From assembly GCA_002308555.1 (NCBI GenBank), contig DBWD01000057.1, positions 1 to 9,746 on the forward strand: 9,746 bases of DNA, given 5' to 3'. Both the position numbers and the translations under genes were made by a program. The notes beneath the pieces are model-generated. The model made no database searches, was not told where the DNA came from, and was given only the letters and a program-made list of their open reading frames with translations. The DNA is from a bacterium UBP3_UBA1247 (GTDB lineage Bacteria > UBA3054). Positions 1 through 7,548 of the stretch are shown here, piece after piece. Numbering within the stretch: the stretch's first letter is position 1; each line of letters begins with the position of its first letter.

Positions 1-147
1 TTCCCCGGGACGATGAAAAAGTTCAACGCCGCGCTCCGCGACCACTCTTTCGACGACGGCAAGTTCTGGAAGGACGCGACCGGAAAAACGGCAAAGGAGC
101 TTGAAGCGGACTGGAAGGCTTCCATGAAGAAACCCGCCGCCAAATAG
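1..147 (+). CDS. Basic secretory protein family protein, C-terminal 48 codons (partial)
   Basis: The frame is open from the first base and ends at TAG (145-147), so this is the 3' end of a gene that starts outside the window. The visible protein ends with FWKDATGKTAKELEADWKAS followed by a short basic tail (MKKPAAK). The pattern of aromatic-Trp-Lys, then TGK, a few residues, then Leu and a Trp close to the C-terminus is how I remember the end of the plant and bacterial basic secretory protein family (a putative secreted metallopeptidase family). The HExxH motif that would confirm it lies in the missing part. It converges on the antiporter gene with only 4 bases between the two stop codons. 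The family call rests on a short stretch and memory; the coding frame itself is solid. Confidence 0.6.
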   Translation, partial: FPGTMKKFNAALRDHSFDDGKFWKDATGKTAKELEADWKASMKKPAAK

Positions 148-151
148 CCGC

Positions 152-1078
152 TTATTTCCAAATAAATATCATGTAGGCTACGTAAGCCAAGAAGAAGACC
201 GCGCCGGCCGCCCTTCCAATCTTTCCGCGCGCCATAAACAGCATGAAAACGACCGTGACCGCGGTCATGACGGCGAAATCTGGAAGGATGTTTCTTTCGA
301 CCGGGAACGGCTTTATTATCGCGGTGACCCCGGGGATCATAAGGGAGTTGAAAATATTGCTGCCGATGATATTCCCGATGGCGAGGTCGCTTCTTTTGTG
401 GATCGCCGATATAAGGGAGGCGGCCAATTCCGGAAGCGAAGTGCCGACCGCTACTATCGTGAGCCCGATAACCGTTTCGCTGACGTGCCAGGCCCTGGCT
501 ATCGCGACGGCGTTCGTGACCATCAGCTTGGCGCCGCCAACCATGACGGCTATGCCGAAGGCGGTCACGATGAAACTGAAGAAAAAGTTATTCCACGGTC
601 CCGTCAGATCGGGGACCTCTTCGCTTTTCGCGTCAGGGCTGAAGACGCTCCAGCAGATATAGGAGAGCATCGCGACGGTCATGATCATTCCGTAGGGACG
701 TCCTATGTATCCCAAAAAGAAGCTCAGGCCTAGGAGGACGACGCTCATCGCAAGCGAGAAGATCTCCCTGTAGCTGGCTTTCCCCGTGAAGACGATCGGG
801 TTTATCAAAGCGGTCAGGCCGAGGATCAGAATGATGTTGGCTATGTTGCTGCCGATAACGTTGCCTATGGCAAGCCCCGGGGAGTTGATCTTTCCAACGA
901 CTGAGAAGAAACTGGCAAGCAGTTCCGGCACGGAAGTCCCGAAACCGACAATGACGATCCCTATCACCAGCGCTGAAATGCGAAGCTTTTTGGAGAGTGC
1001 GATCGCGCCTCTCACCATAACTTCGCCGCCCGCGACAAGGAAGGCGAGTCCAAGTATGAAAAGCAGTCCTTCTTTCAT
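152..1078 (-). CDS. Calcium/sodium antiporter, YrbG-like (CaCA superfamily)
   Basis: A 308-residue integral inner-membrane protein that should exchange Na+ for Ca2+. It shows the two inverted halves typical of the family. The first alpha repeat has GFGTSVPELLAS (residues 45-56) and GNVIGSN (72-78). The second has VGTSLPELAAS (211-221) and GNIIGSN (235-241). The two acidic residues in the PE pairs are the expected ion ligands. About ten hydrophobic segments are visible, and a short polar loop near residues 147-163 separates the halves. Length matches the bacterial YrbG group (about 300-325 residues). The ATG at 1078 lies 3 bases after the stop of the peptidase gene, and only a weak GAAGA-like ribosome site inside that gene precedes it, so translation is probably coupled. 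It is the last gene of the minus-strand operon. The transported ion is inferred from the family. Confidence 0.93.
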   Translation of the reverse strand: MKEGLLFILGLAFLVAGGEVMVRGAIALSKKLRISALVIGIVIVGFGTSVPELLASFFSVVGKINSPGLAIGNVIGSNIANIILILGLTALINPIVFTGKASYREIFSLAMSVVLLGLSFFLGYIGRPYGMIMTVAMLSYICWSVFSPDAKSEEVPDLTGPWNNFFFSFIVTAFGIAVMVGGAKLMVTNAVAIARAWHVSETVIGLTIVAVGTSLPELAASLISAIHKRSDLAIGNIIGSNIFNSLMIPGVTAIIKPFPVERNILPDFAVMTAVTVVFMLFMARGKIGRAAGAVFFLAYVAYMIFIWK

Positions 1079-1081
1079 GCG

Positions 1082-2872
1082 TTACAGTTCTTCGTATCTC
1101 TTCACCCAGCCCTCGACGACGGCCAGTGAGTTGTCCCAGAATTCTTTCCTGGTAATATTATAGCCGAAACGCGCCGCCAGTTCCCTGGGGGAGGCTTGGC
1201 CGGCGGAGCGGAGGAAATCCATGTACTTGGGAACGAAGGCCGCGCCTTCCTTCCGGTAGAGGGAATAGAGGGCCATGGCGAAGAGGCGGCCGAAGGCGTA
1301 GGGATAGTTGTAGAAGTTGAATCCGCTGTAGTAGTAGTGGGGCTTCCAGGTCCACATGTAGGGGCCGAGGCATTTTTCGTCCAGGGCGTCGCCGAAGGTG
1401 GCCTTCTGGGCTTTCTCCATGATGGCGCAGAGTTCGGAGGCGGTCAGCTCGGATTCCAGACGGCGCTCCATGACTTCCTTCTCGAAAAGGAAGCGGGAGG
1501 CGATGTCCACGATGACGCCGCTGGTGCTCGCTATGGCGCTTTCCAGGATGTAGAGTTCCTCCTCCTTGCTTCGGGCTTCCTTCAGGGCAGATTCGCTAAC
1601 GATCATCTCGTCCATGATGGAGGCGGTCTCGGCCAGGGTCATGGGGCACTTGCGCTGCTTCATGGGCAGGCCTTTCATGCAGTAGTTGTGGAAGGCGTGG
1701 CCAAGCTCGTGGGCCAGGCAGTTGACGGAATCGAAATTGCAGGCGTAATTGGCCAGGATGCGGGATTCCTCGAGTTTTCTCACCGGCATGCAGAAGGCGC
1801 CGCCTCTTTTGCCGTCCCTGGGTTCCGCGTCGATCCAGTTGTTCTCGAAGGCTCGCTTGGCCAGGTCGCGCAGTTCCGGGGAGAAACTCTCGAAGTGGCG
1901 GTAGAGGAAAGCCTGGCAGTCTTCTATGGAATATTTGCGGGAGCTGTCGCCCACGGGGGCGTCCAGGTCGCACCAGCGCAGTTTCGGAAGGCCGAGTTTT
2001 TTCGCTTTGCTGACGAAGTAGCGCCTGAAAAGCGGGAAGGAGCGTTCCATGGCGTCCCAGAGGGCGGAGAAGGTCTCGTCGTCCAAGCGGGAGATCCTGA
2101 GGCTCTGTTCGAGAGCGGAGGAGTAGCCGCGGGCTTTGGCCATGGTGTTGGCGCTTCCTTTGACGCCGTTCAGGCAGGCGGCCACCTGGTCCTCGAGCTG
2201 CTTCCAGGCGGCTTCCTCGGTCTTCTGGGCGTTGAGACGGACGTCGGGGTCGCTGTCGGTCTGGTAGGCCCTGAGGGCTGTCAGGGGCAGTCTTTTGGTT
2301 TCGCCCTTGTAAGTGAATTCCGCGGTGGCTCTCGAGGTGATGAGGCCCTGCAGCTTGGCCCAGGCATGGGTGCCGCACTGTTCCAGGCGGGCGGCCAGTT
2401 CCTCTTCCTTTTCGCTAAGAAGATGGGAGGCGTTGTCTCTTTCCTCGTTGAGAGCGAACTGGAAATCTTTGAGATCCTTTGAAGCGTCGGAGGCCCAGAA
2501 TTCCTTCCAGAGTTTTTCGGGAATGGCGGCGAGCCACTTGAGATAGCGGACATTCAGAAGACTCAGGGCCACCATGGCGCCGGAAAGGGAAGACTCGATC
2601 TTGACCGCCTCGGAATTGTAGGAATCCGTCGTGATGAGGGCGTGGCAGTAAACGCTTATGGCTTCCACGGGATCCGCGAGCTCCTCCTCCCATTTCAGCA
2701 TCTTCTTCAGTTCCCCGGCCAATGTTTCCGGCGTTGCGGGAACGGGAGGGAACTCGTATTTGGCGACGATGGCAAGGCTGTCCTTGATCTTCTGAAGATC
2801 GGCCTTGAGTTTGGGGGAATCCAGGGAGGGATAAAGATCATTCAATTGCCAATGGGGAAGAGCGTTCGACAT
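1082..2872 (-). CDS. pepF: Oligoendopeptidase F, M3 family zinc metallopeptidase
   Basis: A 596-residue cytosolic zinc endopeptidase expected to cut short peptides. The catalytic motif HELGH is at residues 388-392 (His388 and His392 bind zinc, Glu389 is catalytic). The third ligand is likely Glu415 in MTLAETASIMDE, at the spacing usual for M3 enzymes. Residues 1-200 form the mostly helical PepF N-terminal region, and the aromatic stretch near residues 535-555 (tyrosine-rich, HYYYSGFNFYNYPYAFG) is the conserved substrate-binding region near the C-terminus. The length fits the pepF/M3 group (about 560-610). No signal peptide is visible. The start is supported by the Shine-Dalgarno AAGGAA six bases upstream, which overlaps the stop codon of the kinase gene. 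It may help recycle peptides, but the context does not show a specific substrate. Confidence 0.93.
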   Translation of the reverse strand: MSNALPHWQLNDLYPSLDSPKLKADLQKIKDSLAIVAKYEFPPVPATPETLAGELKKMLKWEEELADPVEAISVYCHALITTDSYNSEAVKIESSLSGAMVALSLLNVRYLKWLAAIPEKLWKEFWASDASKDLKDFQFALNEERDNASHLLSEKEEELAARLEQCGTHAWAKLQGLITSRATAEFTYKGETKRLPLTALRAYQTDSDPDVRLNAQKTEEAAWKQLEDQVAACLNGVKGSANTMAKARGYSSALEQSLRISRLDDETFSALWDAMERSFPLFRRYFVSKAKKLGLPKLRWCDLDAPVGDSSRKYSIEDCQAFLYRHFESFSPELRDLAKRAFENNWIDAEPRDGKRGGAFCMPVRKLEESRILANYACNFDSVNCLAHELGHAFHNYCMKGLPMKQRKCPMTLAETASIMDEMIVSESALKEARSKEEELYILESAIASTSGVIVDIASRFLFEKEVMERRLESELTASELCAIMEKAQKATFGDALDEKCLGPYMWTWKPHYYYSGFNFYNYPYAFGRLFAMALYSLYRKEGAAFVPKYMDFLRSAGQASPRELAARFGYNITRKEFWDNSLAVVEGWVKRYEEL

Positions 2873-2875
2873 ATT

Positions 2876-2884
2876 CTTTTCCTT
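2876..2884 (-). promoter_or_regulatory. Ribosome binding site of pepF
   Basis: On the minus strand AAGGAAAAG precedes the ATG at 2872, with six bases between AAGGAA and the start codon. It overlaps the TAA stop of the upstream kinase (2883-2885), so terminating ribosomes could feed directly into pepF. Confidence 0.75.
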
Positions 2885-3779
2885 AAAATTTGTATTGCAA
2901 AACTTCTTTGAGCGTGGGTATGGAGGGCGCCGCGCCGGGCCTTGTCACGGAGATGGCGGCGGCTTTGGAAGCGAGGTCAAGCGCGTCTTTAGGCGCCAGG
3001 CCGTTGATCATGGAAGCGAAGAAATAGCCGGCGAAGGTGTCGCCCGCGCCCACGGAATCTATGGCTTTGACGGAATAGGCTTCCTGCCTTAGGACTTCTT
3101 TCCCGTCGTCATAGTAAGCGCCGTTTTCTCCCAAGGTCAGGATCGTTTTTGTGGCGGGGAATTTTTCCCGCATCTTTTTTAAGATATCTTCCGGACGGTC
3201 GGAAGGAACGTCGGAGATGGTTGCGCCCTCGATCTCGTTCACGATGAGATAGGACGTTTTTTCAAGCGGAAGGGCTTTTATGGAGTCGTCGCAAGGGGAG
3301 GGGTTGAAAGCGATTATTACGCCTTTTTCCGCCAGTTCGTTCATTATTCCCGGCAGAAGGTTCACTTCGTTCTGGGCGATGAACCAGTCGCCTTCGGAAA
3401 GGAAGTTCTTCAGGTCGCTTACGAGTTTGTCCGGCACGCGGCGGTTGGAGCCGCCGAAGTGGAGAATGGCGTTCTGACCGTCCGGCGTGATCTGGATTAT
3501 GGCGTGCCCCTGGGGAATGTCGACGGGGCTGATCAGTTCGGTCTCAACTTTTTCTTTCCTGAGATATTCCAGAAAATCCAGGCCGTCCGGCCCGTAGCTT
3601 CCGGCCTGATAGACATCCGCAAGCCCGGCTCTTTTTAGGGCGATGGCTTGGTTGAAGCCCTTGCCTCCGTAAAAGACGGCGCGATTCTCAGCGGGAAGCG
3701 TTTCCCCAGGTCTCACGAAGTGGGGGACGTGATAGGTAATGTCGCGGACCAGAGAACCGTAGCAGACTACTTTCGGCAT
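2883..3779 (-). CDS. PfkB-family carbohydrate kinase, ribokinase-like
   Basis: A 298-residue cytosolic sugar kinase that should transfer phosphate from ATP to a hydroxyl of a sugar or nucleoside. The N-terminal PfkB signature region has GGKGFNQA (38-45), the form found in ribokinases. Further on come NPSP (159-162), NEIE (181-184), the phosphate-loop-side LGENG (216-220) and the C-terminal signature DSVGAGDTFAG (241-251), in which Asp247 is the catalytic base and the GAGD forms the anion hole. The ending TRPGAAPSIPTLKEV also resembles ribokinase. Length is normal for the family (about 300). No ribose transporter or rbs genes lie nearby, so the substrate is not certain and I give no symbol. 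The ATG lies 2 bases after the ruvA stop, without a good Shine-Dalgarno, suggesting coupled translation. Confidence 0.88.
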   Translation of the reverse strand: MPKVVCYGSLVRDITYHVPHFVRPGETLPAENRAVFYGGKGFNQAIALKRAGLADVYQAGSYGPDGLDFLEYLRKEKVETELISPVDIPQGHAIIQITPDGQNAILHFGGSNRRVPDKLVSDLKNFLSEGDWFIAQNEVNLLPGIMNELAEKGVIIAFNPSPCDDSIKALPLEKTSYLIVNEIEGATISDVPSDRPEDILKKMREKFPATKTILTLGENGAYYDDGKEVLRQEAYSVKAIDSVGAGDTFAGYFFASMINGLAPKDALDLASKAAAISVTRPGAAPSIPTLKEVLQYKF

Positions 3780-3781
3780 GG

Positions 3782-4369
3782 TCAGTTCTTGTTTTGGATG
3801 ACTATTCTGACCAGCTGGTCGGTAGAGGCGTCCGGATCTTTCTGCAGGGCTCTGTTGACGGCTTCCTGGGCTTCGGACTGCCTGTAGCCCAGGGCCACCA
3901 GGGCCATGACGGCGTCGGCGGCGTTTTTGGAGAAGGCTTTTCCGGAGGCGCCCAGCTTGGCGCTCAAAGGCGCGATCTTGTCTTTCAGTTCCACGATGAT
4001 CCTTTCCGCGGTCTTTTTGCCGATGCCCTTGACGCTGGAGAGGGCTTTGATGTCCTCGCTGGCTATCACGTTGCAGAGGGATTTTAGGGGCTGGCTGCTA
4101 AGTATGAGCAGGGCGGAGGTCGGGCCCACGCCGGAAACGTCGATCAGCTTGAGGAAGCACTCCCTTTCGTCCTTGTCGGAGAAGCCGAAAAGTTTTTCCT
4201 CGTTTTCCCTCAGATGGTGGAAAACGCGCAGGCGGATCTTTTCCCCCAGGGGAGGCAGGGCCTCGTAGGTGTTGAGGGACACGGCAACTTCATAGCCTAC
4301 GCCGCCGACGTTCAGAACGACGAAGGAGGGCTCTTTTTCCTCCAGGATGCCTTCTAAGAAAGTGATCAT
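3782..4369 (-). CDS. ruvA: Holliday junction branch migration protein RuvA
   Basis: A 195-residue DNA-binding protein that forms tetramers on four-way junctions and recruits the RuvB motor. The start MITFLEGILEEKEPS and GVGYEV (24-29) belong to the N-terminal OB-fold domain (about 1-64). Two helix-hairpin-helix motifs follow: VSGVGPTSAL (78-87) and VKGIGKKTAERI (113-124), which hold the backbone of the junction arms. After a linker (about 133-147), the small domain III (148-195) should contact RuvB. Length is typical (190-205). The ATG overlaps the ruvC stop in an ATGA junction, and no Shine-Dalgarno is visible, so ruvA translation should depend on ruvC. ruvB is not in this window and does not follow ruvA, unlike the common ruvAB arrangement. 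Confidence 0.96.
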   Translation of the reverse strand: MITFLEGILEEKEPSFVVLNVGGVGYEVAVSLNTYEALPPLGEKIRLRVFHHLRENEEKLFGFSDKDERECFLKLIDVSGVGPTSALLILSSQPLKSLCNVIASEDIKALSSVKGIGKKTAERIIVELKDKIAPLSAKLGASGKAFSKNAADAVMALVALGYRQSEAQEAVNRALQKDPDASTDQLVRIVIQNKN

Positions 4370-4860
4370 TTGTCGTCAAGGGGTTGGGGGTACTTAAGGG
4401 CGTGAATATGCGTCATGGCGATGGCCAGGGCGTCCGAGGCGTCCGGCAGCATCCGCTCATTTTTTATTTTCAGCATGTTTTTGATCATGCTCTGGACCTG
4501 GTCCTTGGTGGCCGCGCCTATTCCCACCACCGCTTTTTTCACCCTGGTGGGGGAGTATTCCAGAACGGGTATCCTTCTCAGGGCCGCGGGAAGAACGGCG
4601 GCGCTTCTGGCCTCGCCGATCTTCAGGGCGCTGCGGGCGTTCTTGTAGAAGAACTGGCTTTCCACCGCCACCGTGGCGACGTCGTAGCTTTTCAGTATCT
4701 CGTCTATGCCCTCGAAGATCCTGGCGTAGCATTCGATCAGAGGAAGGCTGGCGGAGTTTTTGATGACTCCGAATTCCGCGCACTCCATGACGTTGTTCTC
4801 AAAGCGTATGAGTCCGTAGCCGGTGACCCTCGTTCCGGGATCGATGCCGAGGACCAGCAT
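4366..4860 (-). CDS. ruvC: Crossover junction endodeoxyribonuclease RuvC
   Basis: A 164-residue resolvase that nicks Holliday junctions symmetrically, with an RNase H-like fold. All four acidic metal ligands are present: Asp7 in LGIDPGTRVTGYG, Glu67 in VAVESQFF, and Asp140 and Asp143 in LPDASDALAIA. Gln69 to Asn74 with the two phenylalanines (SQFFYKN) is the conserved stretch used to open the junction centre. The length fits the family (about 160-175). The ATG overlaps the TAA of the SurA-like gene by one base (TAATG), and a good Shine-Dalgarno (AAGGAAG) sits seven bases upstream, inside that gene. It is the first of the ruvC-ruvA pair. Confidence 0.97.
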   Translation of the reverse strand: MLVLGIDPGTRVTGYGLIRFENNVMECAEFGVIKNSASLPLIECYARIFEGIDEILKSYDVATVAVESQFFYKNARSALKIGEARSAAVLPAALRRIPVLEYSPTRVKKAVVGIGAATKDQVQSMIKNMLKIKNERMLPDASDALAIAMTHIHALKYPQPLDDK

Positions 4861-6470
4861 TACTTGACTTCCTTCATCTCGAAGAGAGGCGAGGAGGGCT
4901 GGGGCGCGGCGCCGGGAAGTCCCGGGTCGGCCATGTTCTGTTCCATTTTCTGCTCGAGTTCGGTGAAGGGGTCTTCCTCCTTCTGCTCCGTCTCCTTGCT
5001 TTCCTCGGGGGCCTTCTCCGTCACTTCGGAGGCGGGCTGGATCTCGGTCCAGACGACGTTATCGTCGTCGGTCGGTTTCGCTCCCGTTTCCACGGGCTTG
5101 ATCTCGCTCACGACGGGCTCGCTTTTCTCCTCGGGCTTGGTTTCCGGAGCGGAGGGCGTTTCGGTCTTGGCTTCAGCCTCGCCTTCGGTCTTCTTGCTTT
5201 CCGGAGTTTCGGCCTCGGCTTCGGCTTTCGTTTCCACGCTTTCCTCTTTTTCCTGGGAGACGGTCTCTTCTTCCGTCTTGATCTCGACGGTTTCCGTGAA
5301 AGTCGGGGTCTGCGCGCCGGCCGCGTTTTCAACGGTCTCGACGGTCTCGGTAGTCTCAACGGTCTCGACTGTCTTCACGGCCGTTTCTTGGGGAGCGCTT
5401 TCCGCTTCCGCCAGTTTCCTGGTCATGAAGTCGCCGATCTTTTTGCCGGGCTTGATCTCGGGCTTGGCGGCCATCAGTTCCGGATCGAAGATCTCGATGG
5501 AGCAGGAGCGCCTGAGGCCGTTCATGTAAGGCTCGTAGACCGTCGCGCTCTTGCTTTCCGCGACCCTGCGGTAGATGTCGTCGTAGGCTTCGCGCTCGGT
5601 CTGGACGTGGGCGTCGTTCTTGGCGCTGACGTAAACGATGTGGTAGCCGAAGCGGGTCCTTATGACGTCGCTGTAGGTCCCGGGGGCCAGGGTGAAGGCG
5701 GCGCTCTCGACGGCGGCCATCTCCTCGCCGAAGTGTCCCTGCTCAATGAGGCCCCAGTCGCCGCCGCTGGCTCTCATGGGTCCTTCGGAATACATCAGGG
5801 CCAGCTGCTGGAAATTGGCGCCGGCGGCCAGCTGATTCTTAACTTCCGCTATCCTGGCGGCGGGATCGCCCTTCTCGCCGGAGGGGTCTTCCTTTATGAG
5901 GATCTGGTAGAGATGGACGCTGGGCTGCCTGGAGTAGAGAAGGCTCTTGTTGTCCACGTAGAACTTGTGGATCTCGTGGGGCAGGACGCGCACTCTCTTG
6001 AAAACTTTTTCCTGGAGCACCGCCTGGGCCTTGATGGAGTCGGAAAGGTGTTCCTTGAATTCCTGCAGGGTGATCTTGTTTTCCTTGAGGTAATCCTGGA
6101 ACTCTTCCTCGGAGGCGTAGCGCTCCCTTTCCTTGCTGAGCTGCTTGTCGATCTCCATGGGAGGGATGGAGAATTCCAGCTTGTTGGCTTCCCTGACCAG
6201 CAGCTTGCTGTCGATGATGCCCTTCAGAGCCTCAACTCTTTCCAGGTTGTATTCCTCGCGGAGCTGCGGGTCGTCCGGCATCATTTTCATGTAGGATTTC
6301 AGGGTCGGGTTGACGTAGCGGTCAAGTTCCACCGAGGTTATGGAGGAATCGCCGACCTTGGCAACGATGCTGTTCACTTCGGCCGCGTTCGCCGCGCAGG
6401 CAAGGGCGAGGGCGGCGAGGGCGCAAAAGATCTTAATACTGTTCGACCAATTTTCTAATGAGGCTTTCAT
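4860..6470 (-). CDS. SurA-like exported parvulin (PpiC-type) folding factor with acidic C-terminal tail
   Basis: A 536-residue protein predicted to help fold envelope proteins in the periplasm. Residues 1-29 look like a signal peptide (polar N-region, hydrophobic core [13 protein letters not shown], likely cut at AANA-AEV). Residues 30-165 resemble the SurA N-terminal chaperone region (VAKVGDSSITSVELDRYV, then ALKGIIDSKLLVREA). A parvulin domain spans about 183-285 (LYQILIK, FQQLALMYSEG, SGGDWGLIEQG, FGYHIVYV). The first parvulin histidine, normally in HIL, is Gln189 here, while His277 is kept, so isomerase activity may be weak. From about 345 the protein is a 190-residue Glu/Lys/Thr/Pro-rich, probably disordered tail with ETV repeats, which is longer than anything in classical SurA. 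The start is fixed by a near-perfect Shine-Dalgarno. It overlaps the upstream lipoprotein gene by 38 bases. It could instead be annotated simply as a PpiC-domain protein. Confidence 0.88.
   Translation of the reverse strand: MKASLENWSNSIKIFCALAALALACAANAAEVNSIVAKVGDSSITSVELDRYVNPTLKSYMKMMPDDPQLREEYNLERVEALKGIIDSKLLVREANKLEFSIPPMEIDKQLSKERERYASEEEFQDYLKENKITLQEFKEHLSDSIKAQAVLQEKVFKRVRVLPHEIHKFYVDNKSLLYSRQPSVHLYQILIKEDPSGEKGDPAARIAEVKNQLAAGANFQQLALMYSEGPMRASGGDWGLIEQGHFGEEMAAVESAAFTLAPGTYSDVIRTRFGYHIVYVSAKNDAHVQTEREAYDDIYRRVAESKSATVYEPYMNGLRRSCSIEIFDPELMAAKPEIKPGKKIGDFMTRKLAEAESAPQETAVKTVETVETTETVETVENAAGAQTPTFTETVEIKTEEETVSQEKEESVETKAEAEAETPESKKTEGEAEAKTETPSAPETKPEEKSEPVVSEIKPVETGAKPTDDDNVVWTEIQPASEVTEKAPEESKETEQKEEDPFTELEQKMEQNMADPGLPGAAPQPSSPLFEMKEVK
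4868..4874 (-). promoter_or_regulatory. Ribosome binding site of ruvC
   Basis: AAGGAAG on the minus strand, seven bases before the ATG at 4860 and within the last codons of the SurA-like gene. It supports the chosen start. Confidence 0.7.
5332..5376. repeat. Degenerate 9-base tandem repeat inside the SurA-like gene
   Basis: Five consecutive 9-base units on the plus strand: ACGGTCTCG (5332), ACGGTCTCG (5341), GTAGTCTCA (5350), ACGGTCTCG (5359) and ACTGTCTTC (5368). On the coding strand each unit encodes Glu/Lys-Thr-Val/Thr, giving the run KTVETVETTETVETV at residues 366-380. Because the unit is a multiple of three, copy-number change keeps the reading frame. Confidence 0.85.
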
Positions 6471-7548
6471 TGCGGATCACCTTATATTTGTTGGTTAGGG
6501 ACTGCAGCACGTTCTCGTAGAGTTCTCCGGTGCGCTGCAGAGCCAGCGTATTTTTAAGTTCTTCCTTGACTTCGTCGAAGGCGCGGACTCTTTCCGGTAT
6601 CCTGTCGAGAAGCTTGATGACATGGTAGCCCTGGGAGGTCTCCACCACCGGCGAGATGTCGCCGATCTGAAGCCTTTCCACGGCTTTCTCGAAGGAGGGG
6701 TGGGTCTGGCCTTTGGTGAAGAAATCCAGGTCGCCGCCCTTGACTTTCGAGGGGCAGTCGGAATAGGCGGAGGCCAGCTGACCGAAATCCTCGCCTTCCA
6801 GCGCCCGCCTTCTCAGCTCGGAGGCGCGGGCGTAGGCGTTGCTGACTTCGGCCCGGTAGGCGTTGGGCGCGACTTTCACCAGGATGTGCGCGGCCCTGTA
6901 CTGGGCCGGTTTGGCGAAGTCGTTCTTGTGGCTCTCGTAGTAGCTCTTGACCTCTTCGTCCGTCACTTTGACTTTGTCGTTGATGTAGCGGTCGTAGAAG
7001 TATTCCAGGTTAACTTTGTGCACGGCGTCTTCCACCGCCTCGGCGTAGCCCTTTTCGCCGCTGAAGTCCTCGTGGGCCGCGGCGTACTCGAAGATCTTGT
7101 TGTTGATGAGCTGCGTGATGTAGGCGCTTCTTTCCTTGTCGAAGGTGCGCCTGAGGTAGTTCGGCATGGCGTCCAGGTTCGGCTGGCTGAAGAGCTGGTA
7201 GAATTCCTTGGCCGGCACGGGAATGCCGCCCACCAGCGCCAGGTCGTTGCTGGTGCAGTGGTCGGAAATTGTGTGCACGGGAAGCGAGATGAGCTGGCTC
7301 CCGGCGCTGACTTTGGCCTGCTCGGATCCCTGGGCGGGGGCGCTGGCCTGGAAAACGGTCACGGTGACCACGGTGGCGCCGGCCAGTTTGGCGGCGCTTT
7401 TGCTGTTGTTGACGGCGGTCTTCGTCCCGCTTTCCCTGAGGATGACGGGAACGACCTGCACGTCGTCGTCAGCCTGTTCCTGGAAAGAGTTTTTCTCGCA
7501 GGCGGCCAACATTAAAACGGCTAATAGCGGCGGTAAAATTTTGTTCAT
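6433..7548 (-). CDS. Parvulin-type peptidyl-prolyl isomerase lipoprotein (PpiC/PrsA-like)
   Basis: A 371-residue protein. It starts [17 protein letters not shown], a lipoprotein signal with lipobox LAAC and the lipid-bearing Cys17, so it should be membrane-anchored outside the cytoplasm. Residues 18-100 are a poorly conserved linker. Residues 101-205 (helical, [15 protein letters not shown], then [15 protein letters not shown]) resemble the SurA/PrsA N-terminal module. A parvulin domain covers about 215-318: AAHILVK with His221, [17 protein letters not shown], and GYHVIK with His309. Both family histidines and the SDCPS segment are present, so an active isomerase is likely. I chose the ATG at 7548 (ATGA overlap with the prfA stop) over an in-frame GTG at 7560, which would add four residues ahead of the lipoprotein signal; neither has a clear Shine-Dalgarno. 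Its partner parvulin gene follows directly downstream. Confidence 0.9.
   Translation of the reverse strand: MNKILPPLLAVLMLAACEKNSFQEQADDDVQVVPVILRESGTKTAVNNSKSAAKLAGATVVTVTVFQASAPAQGSEQAKVSAGSQLISLPVHTISDHCTSNDLALVGGIPVPAKEFYQLFSQPNLDAMPNYLRRTFDKERSAYITQLINNKIFEYAAAHEDFSGEKGYAEAVEDAVHKVNLEYFYDRYINDKVKVTDEEVKSYYESHKNDFAKPAQYRAAHILVKVAPNAYRAEVSNAYARASELRRRALEGEDFGQLASAYSDCPSKVKGGDLDFFTKGQTHPSFEKAVERLQIGDISPVVETSQGYHVIKLLDRIPERVRAFDEVKEELKNTLALQRTGELYENVLQSLTNKYKVIRNESLIRKLVEQY
6475..6483 (-). promoter_or_regulatory. Strong ribosome binding site of the SurA-like gene
   Basis: AAGGTGATC on the minus strand is complementary to the usual 3' end of 16S rRNA. AAGGTG lies seven bases before the ATG at 6470. 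It sits within the coding end of the upstream lipoprotein gene and decides the start despite the 38-base overlap. Confidence 0.85.

Noticed and set aside
152..165. Short palindrome TTATTT-CC-AAATAA at the antiporter 3' end as a terminator
   Set aside because: It lies inside the coding sequence, is only AT pairs with a two-base loop, and has no following U run.
1196..2482. Long plus-strand open frame (428 codons) opposite pepF, and similar antisense frames opposite the SurA-like gene, the PPIase lipoprotein gene and prfA
   Set aside because: They are rich in Gly, Val and Ala with no domain pattern, lie opposite well-recognised genes, and are the expected by-product of high GC at third codon positions.
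4384..5529. Plus-strand frame of 381 codons with a Ser/Val-rich repetitive part
   Set aside because: It is the complement of the Glu/Lys/Thr-rich tail of the SurA-like gene and of ruvC; the repeats reflect that tail and not a surface protein.
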